Shown: positions 1 to 5,398, counted from the first letter of the stretch. The stretch: DNA of 5,852 nt from Methanoregula sp. (GCA_022710665.1 JAKLGN010000083.1:1-5852); one strand, 5' to 3'. The notes: generated by a model not told the origin, from the letters alone. Made by a program: numbers and translations.

Positions 1-889
1 CGGCAACCAGGAGCGATATGCCGGCAATGGCCATGACAAAGGTAGTCATCGTGCCAACCGTTGACGTGATGCTCTCCATCATCCTGCTGCTGTCCTGGAT
101 GGAGACGACATCATCCTTCCGGTTCAGCTGGTTTTCTATCGCTATTTTTGTGGTATTCGCGTCATTGAGGTCGCTCAGGATCACGTTGACCTGGTCATAC
201 TCTCCCTCGCCGCCAAACTGGCTGGTGAAGGACTTCTCGGTCATGATGATGGCAGAATCGCTGTTGAGGTCCATGGACATCCCCTTCTCTTTAAGGATCC
301 CCACGACCCGGTATTTCTGGACCGACTCGTTCTGGGTCTCATCCCCGATGGTGACCCGGCTGCCGATGGTGAGGTCCTGGCGTTCTGCAAACGATGGGCC
401 GACGACAATAGAGGAGGCGGTATTCGGGAGAGTACCTTCTTCAATGGTCAGGACCGTAGCCATATCCTCGTCGCGCATGCCATAGATGGTAGCCCTCCCG
501 GTTTTATCCCCTACCTGGATCTTCCCGCTGTCCTGGTAGAGGGGGTACACCGTGCCATACCGTCCCCCGCTCCGCAGAATATCGTCAAACTCTGATTTTG
601 TGATGTAATCTTTCGTACTGGACGATGACGACGATCGACCGGAAGAGGAACTACCGAATGGGCCTCCCATGAACCCGCCGCCACCCCCGCCGGTGTCCGC
701 TTTCACGACCAGGACATTGGCCATGGAGGAGAGTTGTTCGGTGACCGACATGGTCATGTTTGCCCCCATCATTCCCATGGACGCGATGGCGACTACGCCG
801 ATCACGATGCCGAGGGCTGCGAGCACCGAGCGGAGGAAATGAAGCCGGATGCTCCGGAGCGAGAGCTGGAGGATGATATCCATCTTCAT
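1..889 (-). CDS. MacB/FtsX-type ABC transporter permease, 3' end beyond the window
   Basis: This is the membrane subunit of a MacB-like (type VII, mechanotransmission) ABC transporter, working with the ATPase encoded just upstream. Only the first 296 codons are present and the frame runs open off the left edge. Residues about 16-45 form the first membrane helix, preceded by a basic amphipathic start (LRSIRLHFLR) typical of the family. Residues about 46-275 are an extracytoplasmic MacB_PCD-like domain. It contains IVVGPSFAER (161-170) followed by a T-I-G-S-R-V-T-I strand, a pattern common in this domain. Residues about 281-296 begin the second helix, where the FtsX domain should start. A low-complexity Gly/Ser linker occupies residues 67-92. 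The ATG at 889 overlaps the ATPase stop as ATGA, implying translational coupling; a second in-frame ATG lies at 883. Family assignment is strong, but the exported or sensed substrate cannot be told from sequence. Confidence 0.9.
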   Translation of the reverse strand, partial: MKMDIILQLSLRSIRLHFLRSVLAALGIVIGVVAIASMGMMGANMTMSVTEQLSSMANVLVVKADTGGGGGGFMGGPFGSSSSGRSSSSSSTKDYITKSEFDDILRSGGRYGTVYPLYQDSGKIQVGDKTGRATIYGMRDEDMATVLTIEEGTLPNTASSIVVGPSFAERQDLTIGSRVTIGDETQNESVQKYRVVGILKEKGMSMDLNSDSAIIMTEKSFTSQFGGEGEYDQVNVILSDLNDANTTKIAIENQLNRKDDVVSIQDSSRMMESITSTVGTMTTFVMAIAGISLLVA

Positions 890-1578
890 GTCCCTGCCAG
901 CCTCCCGTCCATGATCCTGATGATGCGCTGTGCCCGTTCGCCAATGGACGGGTCATGGGTCACGATGATGACCGTCCTTCCCTGATGGTTGAGGCCGGTG
1001 AGCATGTCCATGATCTGTCCCCCGGTCTTTGTGTCGAGGTTACCGGTCGGCTCGTCGCAGAGAAGGATGTCCGGGTCGTTCACGAGTGCCCGGGCAACGG
1101 AAACCCGCTGCTGCTGGCCCCCCGAGAGTTCCGCGGGTTTATGCTTGGCCATTTTCCGGTCAATCCCGACGTCTGCCAGCAGCCGGCTGACCCGTCCTGT
1201 TGTATCATTGGACCGGTGCTTGAGAATATATGGGTATTCCACATTTTCGTAGGCGGAGAGGAGCGGGATGAGGTTGAACTTCTGGAAGATGTAGCCAATA
1301 GCGTTGAGCCGGAGGTCCGTCAGTTCAGTATCCGACATTCTCCTGATGTTCCTGCCGGTGATTTTCAGGGTTCCCGCTGTAGGGACGTCCAGTCCCCCGA
1401 TCTGGTTGAGGAGGGTGGACTTGCCGGACCCTGACGGGCCCATGATTGCCACGAACTCCCCCCGTTCTATCCGTAGAGAGAGGTGATCGAGCGCAACGAC
1501 GTCACCGGATGGAAGGGGGTAGACCTTGCTCACGTCATCGAGTTCTATTACCGGTACCTGCTGCATACCAGCCACCAT
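886..1578 (-). CDS. ABC transporter ATP-binding protein, LolD/MacB class
   Basis: This cytoplasmic ATPase powers the MacB-type permease encoded immediately downstream. All nucleotide-binding motifs are intact in the 230-residue product: Walker [10 protein letters not shown] (47-55), Q-loop Gln99 in the stretch [11 protein letters not shown], signature LSGGQ (151-155), Walker B ILLCDEP with catalytic Glu176, D-loop NLD (180-182) and switch His208. The FQ-FNLIP and DEPTGNLD stretches and the length of about 230 residues are characteristic of the LolD/MacB/FtsE group (COG1136). The start is ambiguous. The ATG at 1578 has a GGAG about 13 bases upstream, at the end of the preceding gene. The ATG at 1566 has GGTGG five bases upstream and gives the more usual start MQQVPVIEL. 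The gap to the upstream beta-sandwich gene is 7 bases and the 3' end overlaps the permease by 4, so the three genes form one operon. Confidence 0.95.
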   Translation of the reverse strand: MVAGMQQVPVIELDDVSKVYPLPSGDVVALDHLSLRIERGEFVAIMGPSGSGKSTLLNQIGGLDVPTAGTLKITGRNIRRMSDTELTDLRLNAIGYIFQKFNLIPLLSAYENVEYPYILKHRSNDTTGRVSRLLADVGIDRKMAKHKPAELSGGQQQRVSVARALVNDPDILLCDEPTGNLDTKTGGQIMDMLTGLNHQGRTVIIVTHDPSIGERAQRIIRIMDGRLAGT

Positions 1579-1585
1579 AACGGGT

Positions 1586-3001
1586 TTATTGCTCCTTCAG
1601 ATCATCATCAGGGTCCTGTTTCTTCGGGAACCTGTCGTTGATCACCCGCTTTAAAAGACCCTTCTTCCACGCAATAAGAAGCGCACCAATGGCAACGAGG
1701 ATGATGGCAATCGGAATAACCGGAACCTGGTTCACCCCGGAACCGAATGAGAAAATGCCCCCCGGCCGCTGCCTGGACGGGCCGCCCTGTCCTGCTGCAT
1801 TAGATGAAGCTCCCTGTTCGGTTCCGGTGCCTGTCCCCATCCCGTAACTGTTCGCATTGTACGTGAATTTCTCAATAAAGGTGTTACCGTCCGTATTCTT
1901 GTACTCAACGATAATCGGGAAGGAACCGGGTCCTGTCTGGGTGTAGGTCACCTCGAAGCTGGAAAAGTCGTCCGGCTCAAGGTTGCCGATCGCATAGATC
2001 GGGTTGGGGTTGATCGGCATAGCGGGGCTCCCGACCGTTACCAGGACGGACCTGGCATCGGTCAGACCGTTGTTGGTGACATCCCCTTTTAAGGTGATAG
2101 TACCCCCGGCATTCGAACTCTCAATATTGTTCACCACGATCTCGGCGCCTTTCTTGTTCTCGCCAATAATGAGGGGGAGCACGACATCAGTGGTATGCCT
2201 GTTGTCGCCGTTGTTGAAGCTGACGTGGAACGTAACCTCAGTTGCCTTTTCTGGCGTGATGGCGAAAGGGACCTGGACGGAACTGCCCGATTTCAGGGTC
2301 CCGACAAAGGATTCATCCGGTGAGATTATGGCACCATTCACTTCAGGGACGATGAGGACGTTCGTGATTTCACCGTCACGGGGGTTGACAACACTGACGT
2401 TGACCCTATCTTTTGTGGAAAGCGCAAACGTGTCCGGCTTTTCTGCGATACTGGCCCTGACATCTGTGGAATCTATCTTGAGCATGATCTGGGAGTGGAT
2501 GGCACCTGCACCGTACACGTTGGTCGAGACGGTGAAGAGCGGGAAGTAGGTTCCGTCAGTGCCGTAGGGGATGATAACAAAGTTATAATCAAATGTCTCC
2601 CCGGGCCCGATCGCCGTCGCCGTTGCAAAAGCGTTACCGTTCATGACCTTGACATGGGACTCAATCAGGTTCGGCTGGGAAACAAAGACCGTGGTGTTGG
2701 CAGCGTTCGTTACATGAACGGTCACCGTCCCGGTTTCACCCGGGTAAAACACATCAGGGGAGATCTCATAGCCGGAAATATACACCAGTGCTGCTGCATC
2801 CAGCGGATCGGTCACCGAAACGGTATTGACCGCTGCAGCATTGGCCGCAGCTGTCCCGCAAACCAGGACCAGGATGCTGATGAGGAACAGCTGGCAGGTT
2901 CTGAGGGTTTTTCGCTTCGCTCGTCTAAAGGGCAGGTCAGGCCCGGCTGTATTTCTCTTGCCTTGTGCGGTTTGCATATGAAGGGAATATTCTCGGGACA
3001 T
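1586..3001 (-). CDS. Secreted, membrane-anchored COG1361 (S-layer-like) beta-sandwich protein
   Basis: This is a 471-residue surface protein of the COG1361/CARDB-like type that archaea often encode beside MacB-type transporters. A basic N-terminus (26-34) leads into a hydrophobic signal segment (37-49) with a likely cleavage site around ANA-A (53-56). Three Ig-like beta-sandwich repeats can be read at about 84-175 (YPGETGTVTVHVTN), 195-280 and 286-380 (TITLKGDVTNNGLTDARSV). A Gly/Ser/Gln/Pro-rich spacer (about 386-420) precedes a single C-terminal membrane helix (425-444) and a charged cytoplasmic tail with KK and DDD clusters. The ATG at 3001 is preferred because GGTGA (3009-3005) lies three bases upstream; the in-frame ATG at 2977 lacks such a site, although it would shorten an unusually long n-region. 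It is the first gene of the operon with the ATPase and permease. Its position suggests an extracytoplasmic adaptor replacing MacA, which is an inference. A true lattice-forming S-layer role is unlikely at this size. Confidence 0.85.
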   Translation of the reverse strand: MSREYSLHMQTAQGKRNTAGPDLPFRRAKRKTLRTCQLFLISILVLVCGTAAANAAAVNTVSVTDPLDAAALVYISGYEISPDVFYPGETGTVTVHVTNAANTTVFVSQPNLIESHVKVMNGNAFATATAIGPGETFDYNFVIIPYGTDGTYFPLFTVSTNVYGAGAIHSQIMLKIDSTDVRASIAEKPDTFALSTKDRVNVSVVNPRDGEITNVLIVPEVNGAIISPDESFVGTLKSGSSVQVPFAITPEKATEVTFHVSFNNGDNRHTTDVVLPLIIGENKKGAEIVVNNIESSNAGGTITLKGDVTNNGLTDARSVLVTVGSPAMPINPNPIYAIGNLEPDDFSSFEVTYTQTGPGSFPIIVEYKNTDGNTFIEKFTYNANSYGMGTGTGTEQGASSNAAGQGGPSRQRPGGIFSFGSGVNQVPVIPIAIILVAIGALLIAWKKGLLKRVINDRFPKKQDPDDDLKEQ

Positions 3002-3004
3002 TCT

Positions 3005-3009
3005 TCACC
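3005..3009 (-). promoter_or_regulatory. Ribosome-binding site GGTGA deciding the start of the beta-sandwich gene
   Basis: On the minus strand GGTGA is followed by AGA and then the ATG at 3001. GGTGA is complementary to the conserved archaeal 16S rRNA 3' end, and no such site precedes the in-frame ATG at 2977. The spacing of three is short but acceptable. Confidence 0.6.
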
Positions 3010-3036
3010 AGTCGTGTGCATGTTTATGCGCACATT

Positions 3037-3056
3037 ATGTAAAGTAAATTTTACAT
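3037..3056. repeat. Inverted repeat ATGTAAA-6-TTTACAT beside the promoter
   Basis: The arms ATGTAAA (3037-3043) and TTTACAT (3050-3056) are perfectly complementary with a six-base spacer. The repeat lies at the expected transcription start of the beta-sandwich operon and shares bases 3053-3056 with the TATA/operator element. It could be a second protein-binding site or an extension of the degenerate operator. It is AT-rich, so a chance origin cannot be excluded. Confidence 0.4.
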
Positions 3057-3070
3057 TTTGTCATATATAC
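3050..3070 (-). promoter_or_regulatory. Promoter (TATA box) and probable operator of the beta-sandwich/ABC operon
   Basis: Read on the minus strand, GTATATATGAC (3070-3060) supplies a TATA box about 65 bases before the ATG at 3001. The expected transcription start near 3040 gives a leader of about 40 bases. Fifteen bases (3053-3067) are identical, in the same orientation, to the palindromic site in front of the DUF2178/XRE operon. Here the left arm is kept while the right arm is degenerate (TGTAAAA instead of TGTCATA). The site would place a repressor directly over the TATA box. Confidence 0.65.
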
Positions 3071-3091
3071 TTATGGTTTTCACTGTTATTT

Positions 3092-3105
3092 TTTACAATT
3101 TGACA
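3092..3105. repeat. Third, weaker copy of the operator-like sequence
   Basis: TTTACAATTTGACA here matches TTTACATTTTGTCA at 3050-3063 at 12 of 14 positions, in the same orientation and 42 bases away. It lies upstream of the TATA box, where an auxiliary repressor or activator site would be expected. The function is inferred only from this similarity. Confidence 0.3.
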
Positions 3106-3149
3106 GGTGATTGTAGGCCATTTCCGGCCCGGCAGCATGCGGCACGCGC

Positions 3150-3165
3150 AGGGAAAAAAGGAAAG
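3150..3165 (-). terminator. Possible T-rich terminator after the XRE gene
   Basis: On the minus strand, shortly after the XRE stop codon (3177), comes a pyrimidine run with TTTCC followed by six T (3159-3154). Oligo-T tracts of this kind terminate archaeal transcription without needing a hairpin. The tract is short, so some read-through into the downstream beta-sandwich operon is possible. Confidence 0.35.
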
Positions 3166-3176
3166 GGACGTTTCTT

Positions 3177-3395
3177 TTAGTCTATGTCAACCGTAAGAGG
3201 CGCGTTTTCATACTGGAAGATGTCTTCAATCGTGACGTTAAAGTTGCGGGCAATTTTAAATGCAAGATCCAGGCTCGGGACATATTTGCCTTTCTCGATA
3301 GCAAGGATTGTCTGACGGGTGACACCGATAGCCTGCGCTAAATCTTCCTGTGTCAGATCGTTCATTGCCCGGAATACCTTGATCTTATTCTTCAT
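3177..3395 (-). CDS. Small XRE-family (Cro/CI-type) HTH transcriptional regulator
   Basis: This 72-residue protein is almost entirely one helix-turn-helix DNA-binding domain. Residues 14-38 (LTQEDLAQAIGVTRQTI, then AIEKGKY) give the classical helices 2-3 with the recognition helix V25-TRQTI-L31. Residues 41-60 form the closing helices ending in TIEDIF. There is no separate effector domain, as in the compact YozG-like regulators, so signal input would have to come from a partner protein. The ATG at 3395 is chosen because GGGAG lies four bases upstream and the product then begins MKNKIKVFRAMNDL, the usual start of this group; a longer frame from 3446 would read only into the upstream gene. It overlaps the DUF2178 gene by 11 bases and is probably translationally coupled to it. 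A palindrome over the operon's promoter suggests autorepression. Confidence 0.93.
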   Translation of the reverse strand: MKNKIKVFRAMNDLTQEDLAQAIGVTRQTILAIEKGKYVPSLDLAFKIARNFNVTIEDIFQYENAPLTVDID

Positions 3396-3831
3396 CGGTC
3401 TCCCAGTCCCCGAACTTCCGGGCATAATAGATCCTGAACCCGACATAGAGGAAGATCATCAGGCAGAGCAGCCCCAGCTGGAAGTATCCCATCATCTTCG
3501 GGCCAAGTATTTCCGGTGCGCGAACGGGTAATTTCTCCCGGGGAAATGCGGGGACATACAGGATCTGCATGACCGCACCAATGGAAAATGCACAGAACAC
3601 AACCCAGAAGACCTGGAATGTCCTGAGTGCTGCCTGTTCTGAGATCTTTGCGGTTCGTTCGTCTTCAATAAAATCGGTGACCTTCTTCCGGATAAGATAG
3701 ATGAACGCGATTGCAACAATGAATGCTGCCTCTACAATGAAGGGGCTGTGGACTTCAACGGAATACCAGAAGATCGCGAGCAGGGCGAGCGCGACACACC
3801 CGACAACCAGGTAAAAGGTATTTTTTTTCAT
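3385..3831 (-). CDS. DUF2178-type four-helix membrane protein
   Basis: This 148-residue integral membrane protein has no known biochemical activity. Four hydrophobic segments are visible at about 6-23, 31-48, 71-91 and 115-134. Between helices 2 and 3 lies a polar loop, IEDERTAKISEQAALRTF (55-72), whose D-E-R followed by I-S-E-Q-A is the recognisable signature of DUF2178 proteins. The C-terminus is charged and probably cytoplasmic. Proteins of this family are very often encoded next to a small XRE regulator, as here, where the genes overlap by 11 bases. A role as membrane-bound sensor or anti-repressor for that regulator is plausible but unproven. The ATG at 3831 has only GATCC nearby as a partial ribosome-binding site. 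The second to fourth codons contain a run of eight A. Confidence 0.85.
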   Translation of the reverse strand: MKKNTFYLVVGCVALALLAIFWYSVEVHSPFIVEAAFIVAIAFIYLIRKKVTDFIEDERTAKISEQAALRTFQVFWVVFCAFSIGAVMQILYVPAFPREKLPVRAPEILGPKMMGYFQLGLLCLMIFLYVGFRIYYARKFGDWETDEE

Positions 3832-3850
3832 GCCGGATCTTTGTTCGTTA

Positions 3851-3871
3851 TATATGACATTTTGTCATATA
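3851..3871. promoter_or_regulatory. Perfect palindromic operator over the DUF2178/XRE promoter
   Basis: The arms TATATGACA (3851-3859) and TGTCATATA (3863-3871) are exact reverse complements separated by TTT. The site lies 19 bases upstream of the ATG at 3831 and includes AT-rich TATA-like sequence in both directions, so a dimeric repressor bound here would block the minus-strand promoter. The size and symmetry suit an XRE-family dimer, most simply the product of the regulated operon itself. Fifteen bases (3857-3871) recur exactly at 3053-3067. Confidence 0.75.
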
Positions 3872-3874
3872 AAA
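3867..3874 (+). promoter_or_regulatory. Possible rightward TATA box at the edge of the palindrome
   Basis: ATATAAAA on the plus strand resembles an archaeal TATA box and would start a transcript near 3895-3900, just before two hairpins. No ORF with a good ribosome-binding site follows, so any product would be a short RNA. The AT-rich palindrome could produce this resemblance by itself. Confidence 0.3.
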
Positions 3875-3896
3875 TTGACTACCGTTGAGGGTATTT

Positions 3897-3918
3897 GTTT
3901 TTTTCCTCTGAAAAAAAC
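3897..3918. repeat. Perfect 9-bp inverted repeat with a four-base loop
   Basis: GTTTTTTTC (3897-3905) and GAAAAAAAC (3910-3918) are exact reverse complements around CTCT. As RNA this is an A/U-rich stem with G-C ends. It carries seven T on either strand and so could act as a bidirectional terminator between the divergent operons, or as the first stem of a short RNA. Confidence 0.5.
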
Positions 3919-3943
3919 CGTATTTCTGCCTTACAGCACTTGT

Positions 3944-3976
3944 CGGGAGGATGTATTGTCGTACTCCCGGATTTTT
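3944..3976 (+). terminator. Hairpin followed by T5, terminator-like on the plus strand
   Basis: CGGGAG (3944-3949) pairs with CTCCCG (3964-3969) across a 14-base loop and is followed by GATTTTT (3970-3976). The layout resembles an intrinsic terminator for rightward transcription. No plus-strand gene lies upstream in this gap, so it may end a short RNA that begins near 3895, or insulate the downstream operon. The loop is large and the stem short, so the call is tentative. Confidence 0.4.
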
Positions 3977-4054
3977 CCACAAAAAAATGTTCCGTGGTTC
4001 TTCCAGCCAAGCATGCAACCCGCGCAGCGGATAACAGTCCGGGATGTCTGAATT

Positions 4055-4070
4055 TTGGGTATATACCAAA
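4055..4070 (+). promoter_or_regulatory. Promoter of the regulator-cbiQ-cbiO operon with embedded dyad
   Basis: GGTATATACC (4058-4067) is a perfect 10-base palindrome and a good archaeal TATA box, flanked by TTTG and AAAC so that the dyad extends imperfectly outward. A start of transcription about 25 bases downstream, near 4088-4092, leaves a short leader before the ATG at 4104. A dyad over the TATA box is a natural place for the DtxR-like product to bind and autoregulate, which is an inference. Confidence 0.55.
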
Positions 4071-4103
4071 CATTCATCAGGATCGCCGGATAACAGAAAC
4101 CCG

Positions 4104-4586
4104 ATGGAGATCCGTGACGGTCTGGGCCTTTCCCCCAGGAAAGTGACGTACCTCAGGTATTTTTTCGAACGCGGCGGTGTGGTAAAGACGAGTGACCTTG
4201 CCACAAGATTTGGTGTCGATCCTTCCACTATCACCAAAACCTTAAGCGAACTTTCCGATGCCGGCCTTCTCACCCTTGCCCCGTACCACGGGGCCAGTCT
4301 TTCACCGGCCGGGATGATATACGCAGAGTTCCTCGTGAAACGGCACCGCATCCTTGCGCTTGCCCTGACCCATTATGGCCTGAGCGATGATGAGGCCTGT
4401 GCGGAAGTCTCGCGGTTCGAGAGCCTTGTCTCCCGGGATGCGATCAACCGGATGTGCCAGGCCATGGGCCACCCGCACCAGGGTGGCTGCGGAAAGATCA
4501 CGCATGATACCGGGTGCCTCGGGCATGGTGCGGGGGCCGGTTTGACAGTCCCCTTGCCGGTACCAAAAGAAGGAGAATATCCATGA
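4104..4586 (+). CDS. DtxR/MntR-like metal-dependent transcriptional regulator
   Basis: This 160-residue protein resembles the DtxR/MntR family. A winged helix-turn-helix occupies about residues 8-72 (SPRKVTYLRYF, then TSDLATRFGVDPSTITKTLSELSDAGLL, then SLSPAG). A helical metal-binding/dimerisation region covers about 73-120, with the family-typical VKRHRIL (78-84). By ungapped eye alignment to DtxR, His79 is kept (His81) and Glu105 is kept (Glu106). Glu83, His98, Cys102 and His106 become Ala85, Cys99, Ser103 and Ser107. The C-terminal tail has His123, His125, Cys129, His134, Cys138 and His141, partly matching the GHPxxC stretch seen in archaeal relatives. The ATG at 4104 is preferred over that at 4044, since the likely TATA box lies at 4058-4067. 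The stop overlaps the cbiQ start (ATGA), so it probably controls this transporter operon, perhaps in response to cobalt or nickel. Confidence 0.85.
   Translation: MEIRDGLGLSPRKVTYLRYFFERGGVVKTSDLATRFGVDPSTITKTLSELSDAGLLTLAPYHGASLSPAGMIYAEFLVKRHRILALALTHYGLSDDEACAEVSRFESLVSRDAINRMCQAMGHPHQGGCGKITHDTGCLGHGAGAGLTVPLPVPKEGEYP
4571..4575 (+). promoter_or_regulatory. Ribosome-binding site AGGAG fixing the cbiQ start
   Basis: AGGAG lies seven bases before the ATG at 4583, inside the end of the regulator gene. It supports this start over the longer in-frame ATG at 4514, which would overlap the regulator extensively and add a non-conserved N-terminus. Confidence 0.7.
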
Positions 4587-5398
4587 GCTCCCCGTCCCTC
4601 TCCCCGCATATCCCGGACCTCGACCTGATCACGTTCTATGCGGAAAAAGGGGATTCATTCTTCTTCCGTATGAGCCCCTGGACCAAGGGCTGCCTTCTTG
4701 TCTTTATCGTCCTTCTCGTTACGGTCAGCCGCAGTATCGTTCTGCTCCTCGGGCTCTATCTTGTCGTCCTGCTCCTCTACCTGCTTGCCGGCCTGCCGGC
4801 AGGAAATCTTGTTCGCTGGTACACCCTCCCGGTCCTCTTCGTCCTCTCGCTGGTCGGGATCATGATGTGGAGCGAGCCCGGGGTGCCGCTTGTATCATGG
4901 ACGATCGGCAGTTTCACGCTGGTTCTTTCTGACAACGGGCTCCTGCTGGTTGTCACCCTTTTGATAAAAGCCCTCATCACGGTAACCTTCTCGCTCTTTT
5001 TCCTGATGACCACGCGCTACCAGCACTTCGCCGGCATCATCTCCCGGATCTTTCCCGCACCGCTCGACCAGATCTTCCTTATGGCGTACCGCTTTCTCTT
5101 CCTGACCCTGGCCATGACAGCCGCGCTCTTCAAATCCGTGAGCTCGCGGGGCGGCAGCCTTGCGCACAGCCTGCGGATGCAGGGCCGTTTGTTTGCCGGG
5201 GTGTTTGCGCTGGTCTTCATCCGTTCCTTTGAGCAGGCCGAGCGGGTCCACAAGGCAATGATCGCCCGGGGATTTACCGGGTCGTATCCCCTTTCCGGGG
5301 AAGTCCCCCGGCCCGGGGTTGCTGAATACGGCCTGCTGGCCGTTACCGGTGCTCTGGTAGCGGCAGCGGTGCTCCTCTCGCCGTACCGGGGGTGGTGA
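4583..5398 (+). CDS. cbiQ: Energy-coupling factor transmembrane protein, CbiQ family
   Basis: This is the membrane coupling subunit (T component) of an ECF-type transporter, most likely for cobalt or nickel. The 271-residue product has hydrophobic helices at about 37-70 (a pair), 81-96, 118-141, 164-183 and 247-266. The two cytoplasmic coupling motifs that contact the ATPase are visible as SRG (188-190, in SVSSRGGS) and ARG (228-230, in MIARGFTG); the first is the Ser variant of the usual ARG. The N-terminal HIPDLDLITFYAEKGDSFFF is followed by the typical polar turn SPWTKG. The gene overlaps the upstream regulator by 4 bases and is followed after 4 bases by cbiO. CbiQ versus a general EcfT cannot be decided without the substrate-binding component. 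The metal-regulator context favours CbiQ. Confidence 0.9.
   Translation: MSSPSLSPHIPDLDLITFYAEKGDSFFFRMSPWTKGCLLVFIVLLVTVSRSIVLLLGLYLVVLLLYLLAGLPAGNLVRWYTLPVLFVLSLVGIMMWSEPGVPLVSWTIGSFTLVLSDNGLLLVVTLLIKALITVTFSLFFLMTTRYQHFAGIISRIFPAPLDQIFLMAYRFLFLTLAMTAALFKSVSSRGGSLAHSLRMQGRLFAGVFALVFIRSFEQAERVHKAMIARGFTGSYPLSGEVPRPGVAEYGLLAVTGALVAAAVLLSPYRGW

Larger units (their letters stand above)
3872..4103. other. Non-coding intergenic region between divergent operons
   Basis: About 230 bases lie between the DUF2178 promoter and the preferred start of the DtxR-like gene. Open frames here are short or antisense to the regulator and show no family resemblance. The region is locally AT-rich and contains a perfect inverted repeat, a terminator-like hairpin and the promoter of the downstream operon, which are listed separately. 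I see no tRNA and no recognised riboswitch. Confidence 0.6.

Noticed and set aside
18..485. Plus-strand ORF of 155 codons
   Set aside because: It is antisense to the permease gene, whose minus-strand frame gives a coherent MacB-type protein; the plus-strand product resembles nothing.
955..1434. Plus-strand ORF of 159 codons
   Set aside because: It is the complement of the ABC ATPase gene with all its motifs; the translation has no domain features and no ribosome-binding site.
2004..3103. Two overlapping plus-strand ORFs (181 and 202 codons)
   Set aside because: Both are antisense to the COG1361 protein, which has a signal peptide, repeated domains and a C-terminal anchor in the correct order. 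The plus-strand products lack such structure.
3977..4000. CCAC...GTGG pairing after the terminator-like hairpin
   Set aside because: Only four base pairs around an A-rich loop; expected by chance.
3872..4103. A cobalamin or other metal riboswitch upstream of the cbi genes
   Set aside because: No recognisable B12-box or NiCo-type junction is visible, and the likely TATA box at 4058-4067 would leave the region untranscribed from that promoter.
3895..4146. Plus-strand ORF of 83 codons beginning with TTG
   Set aside because: Weak start, no ribosome-binding site, covers hairpins and the next promoter, and overlaps the regulator in another frame.
3848..4351. Minus-strand ORF of 167 codons
   Set aside because: It is antisense to the DtxR-like gene and runs across the hairpins and the promoter palindrome; no recognisable domain.
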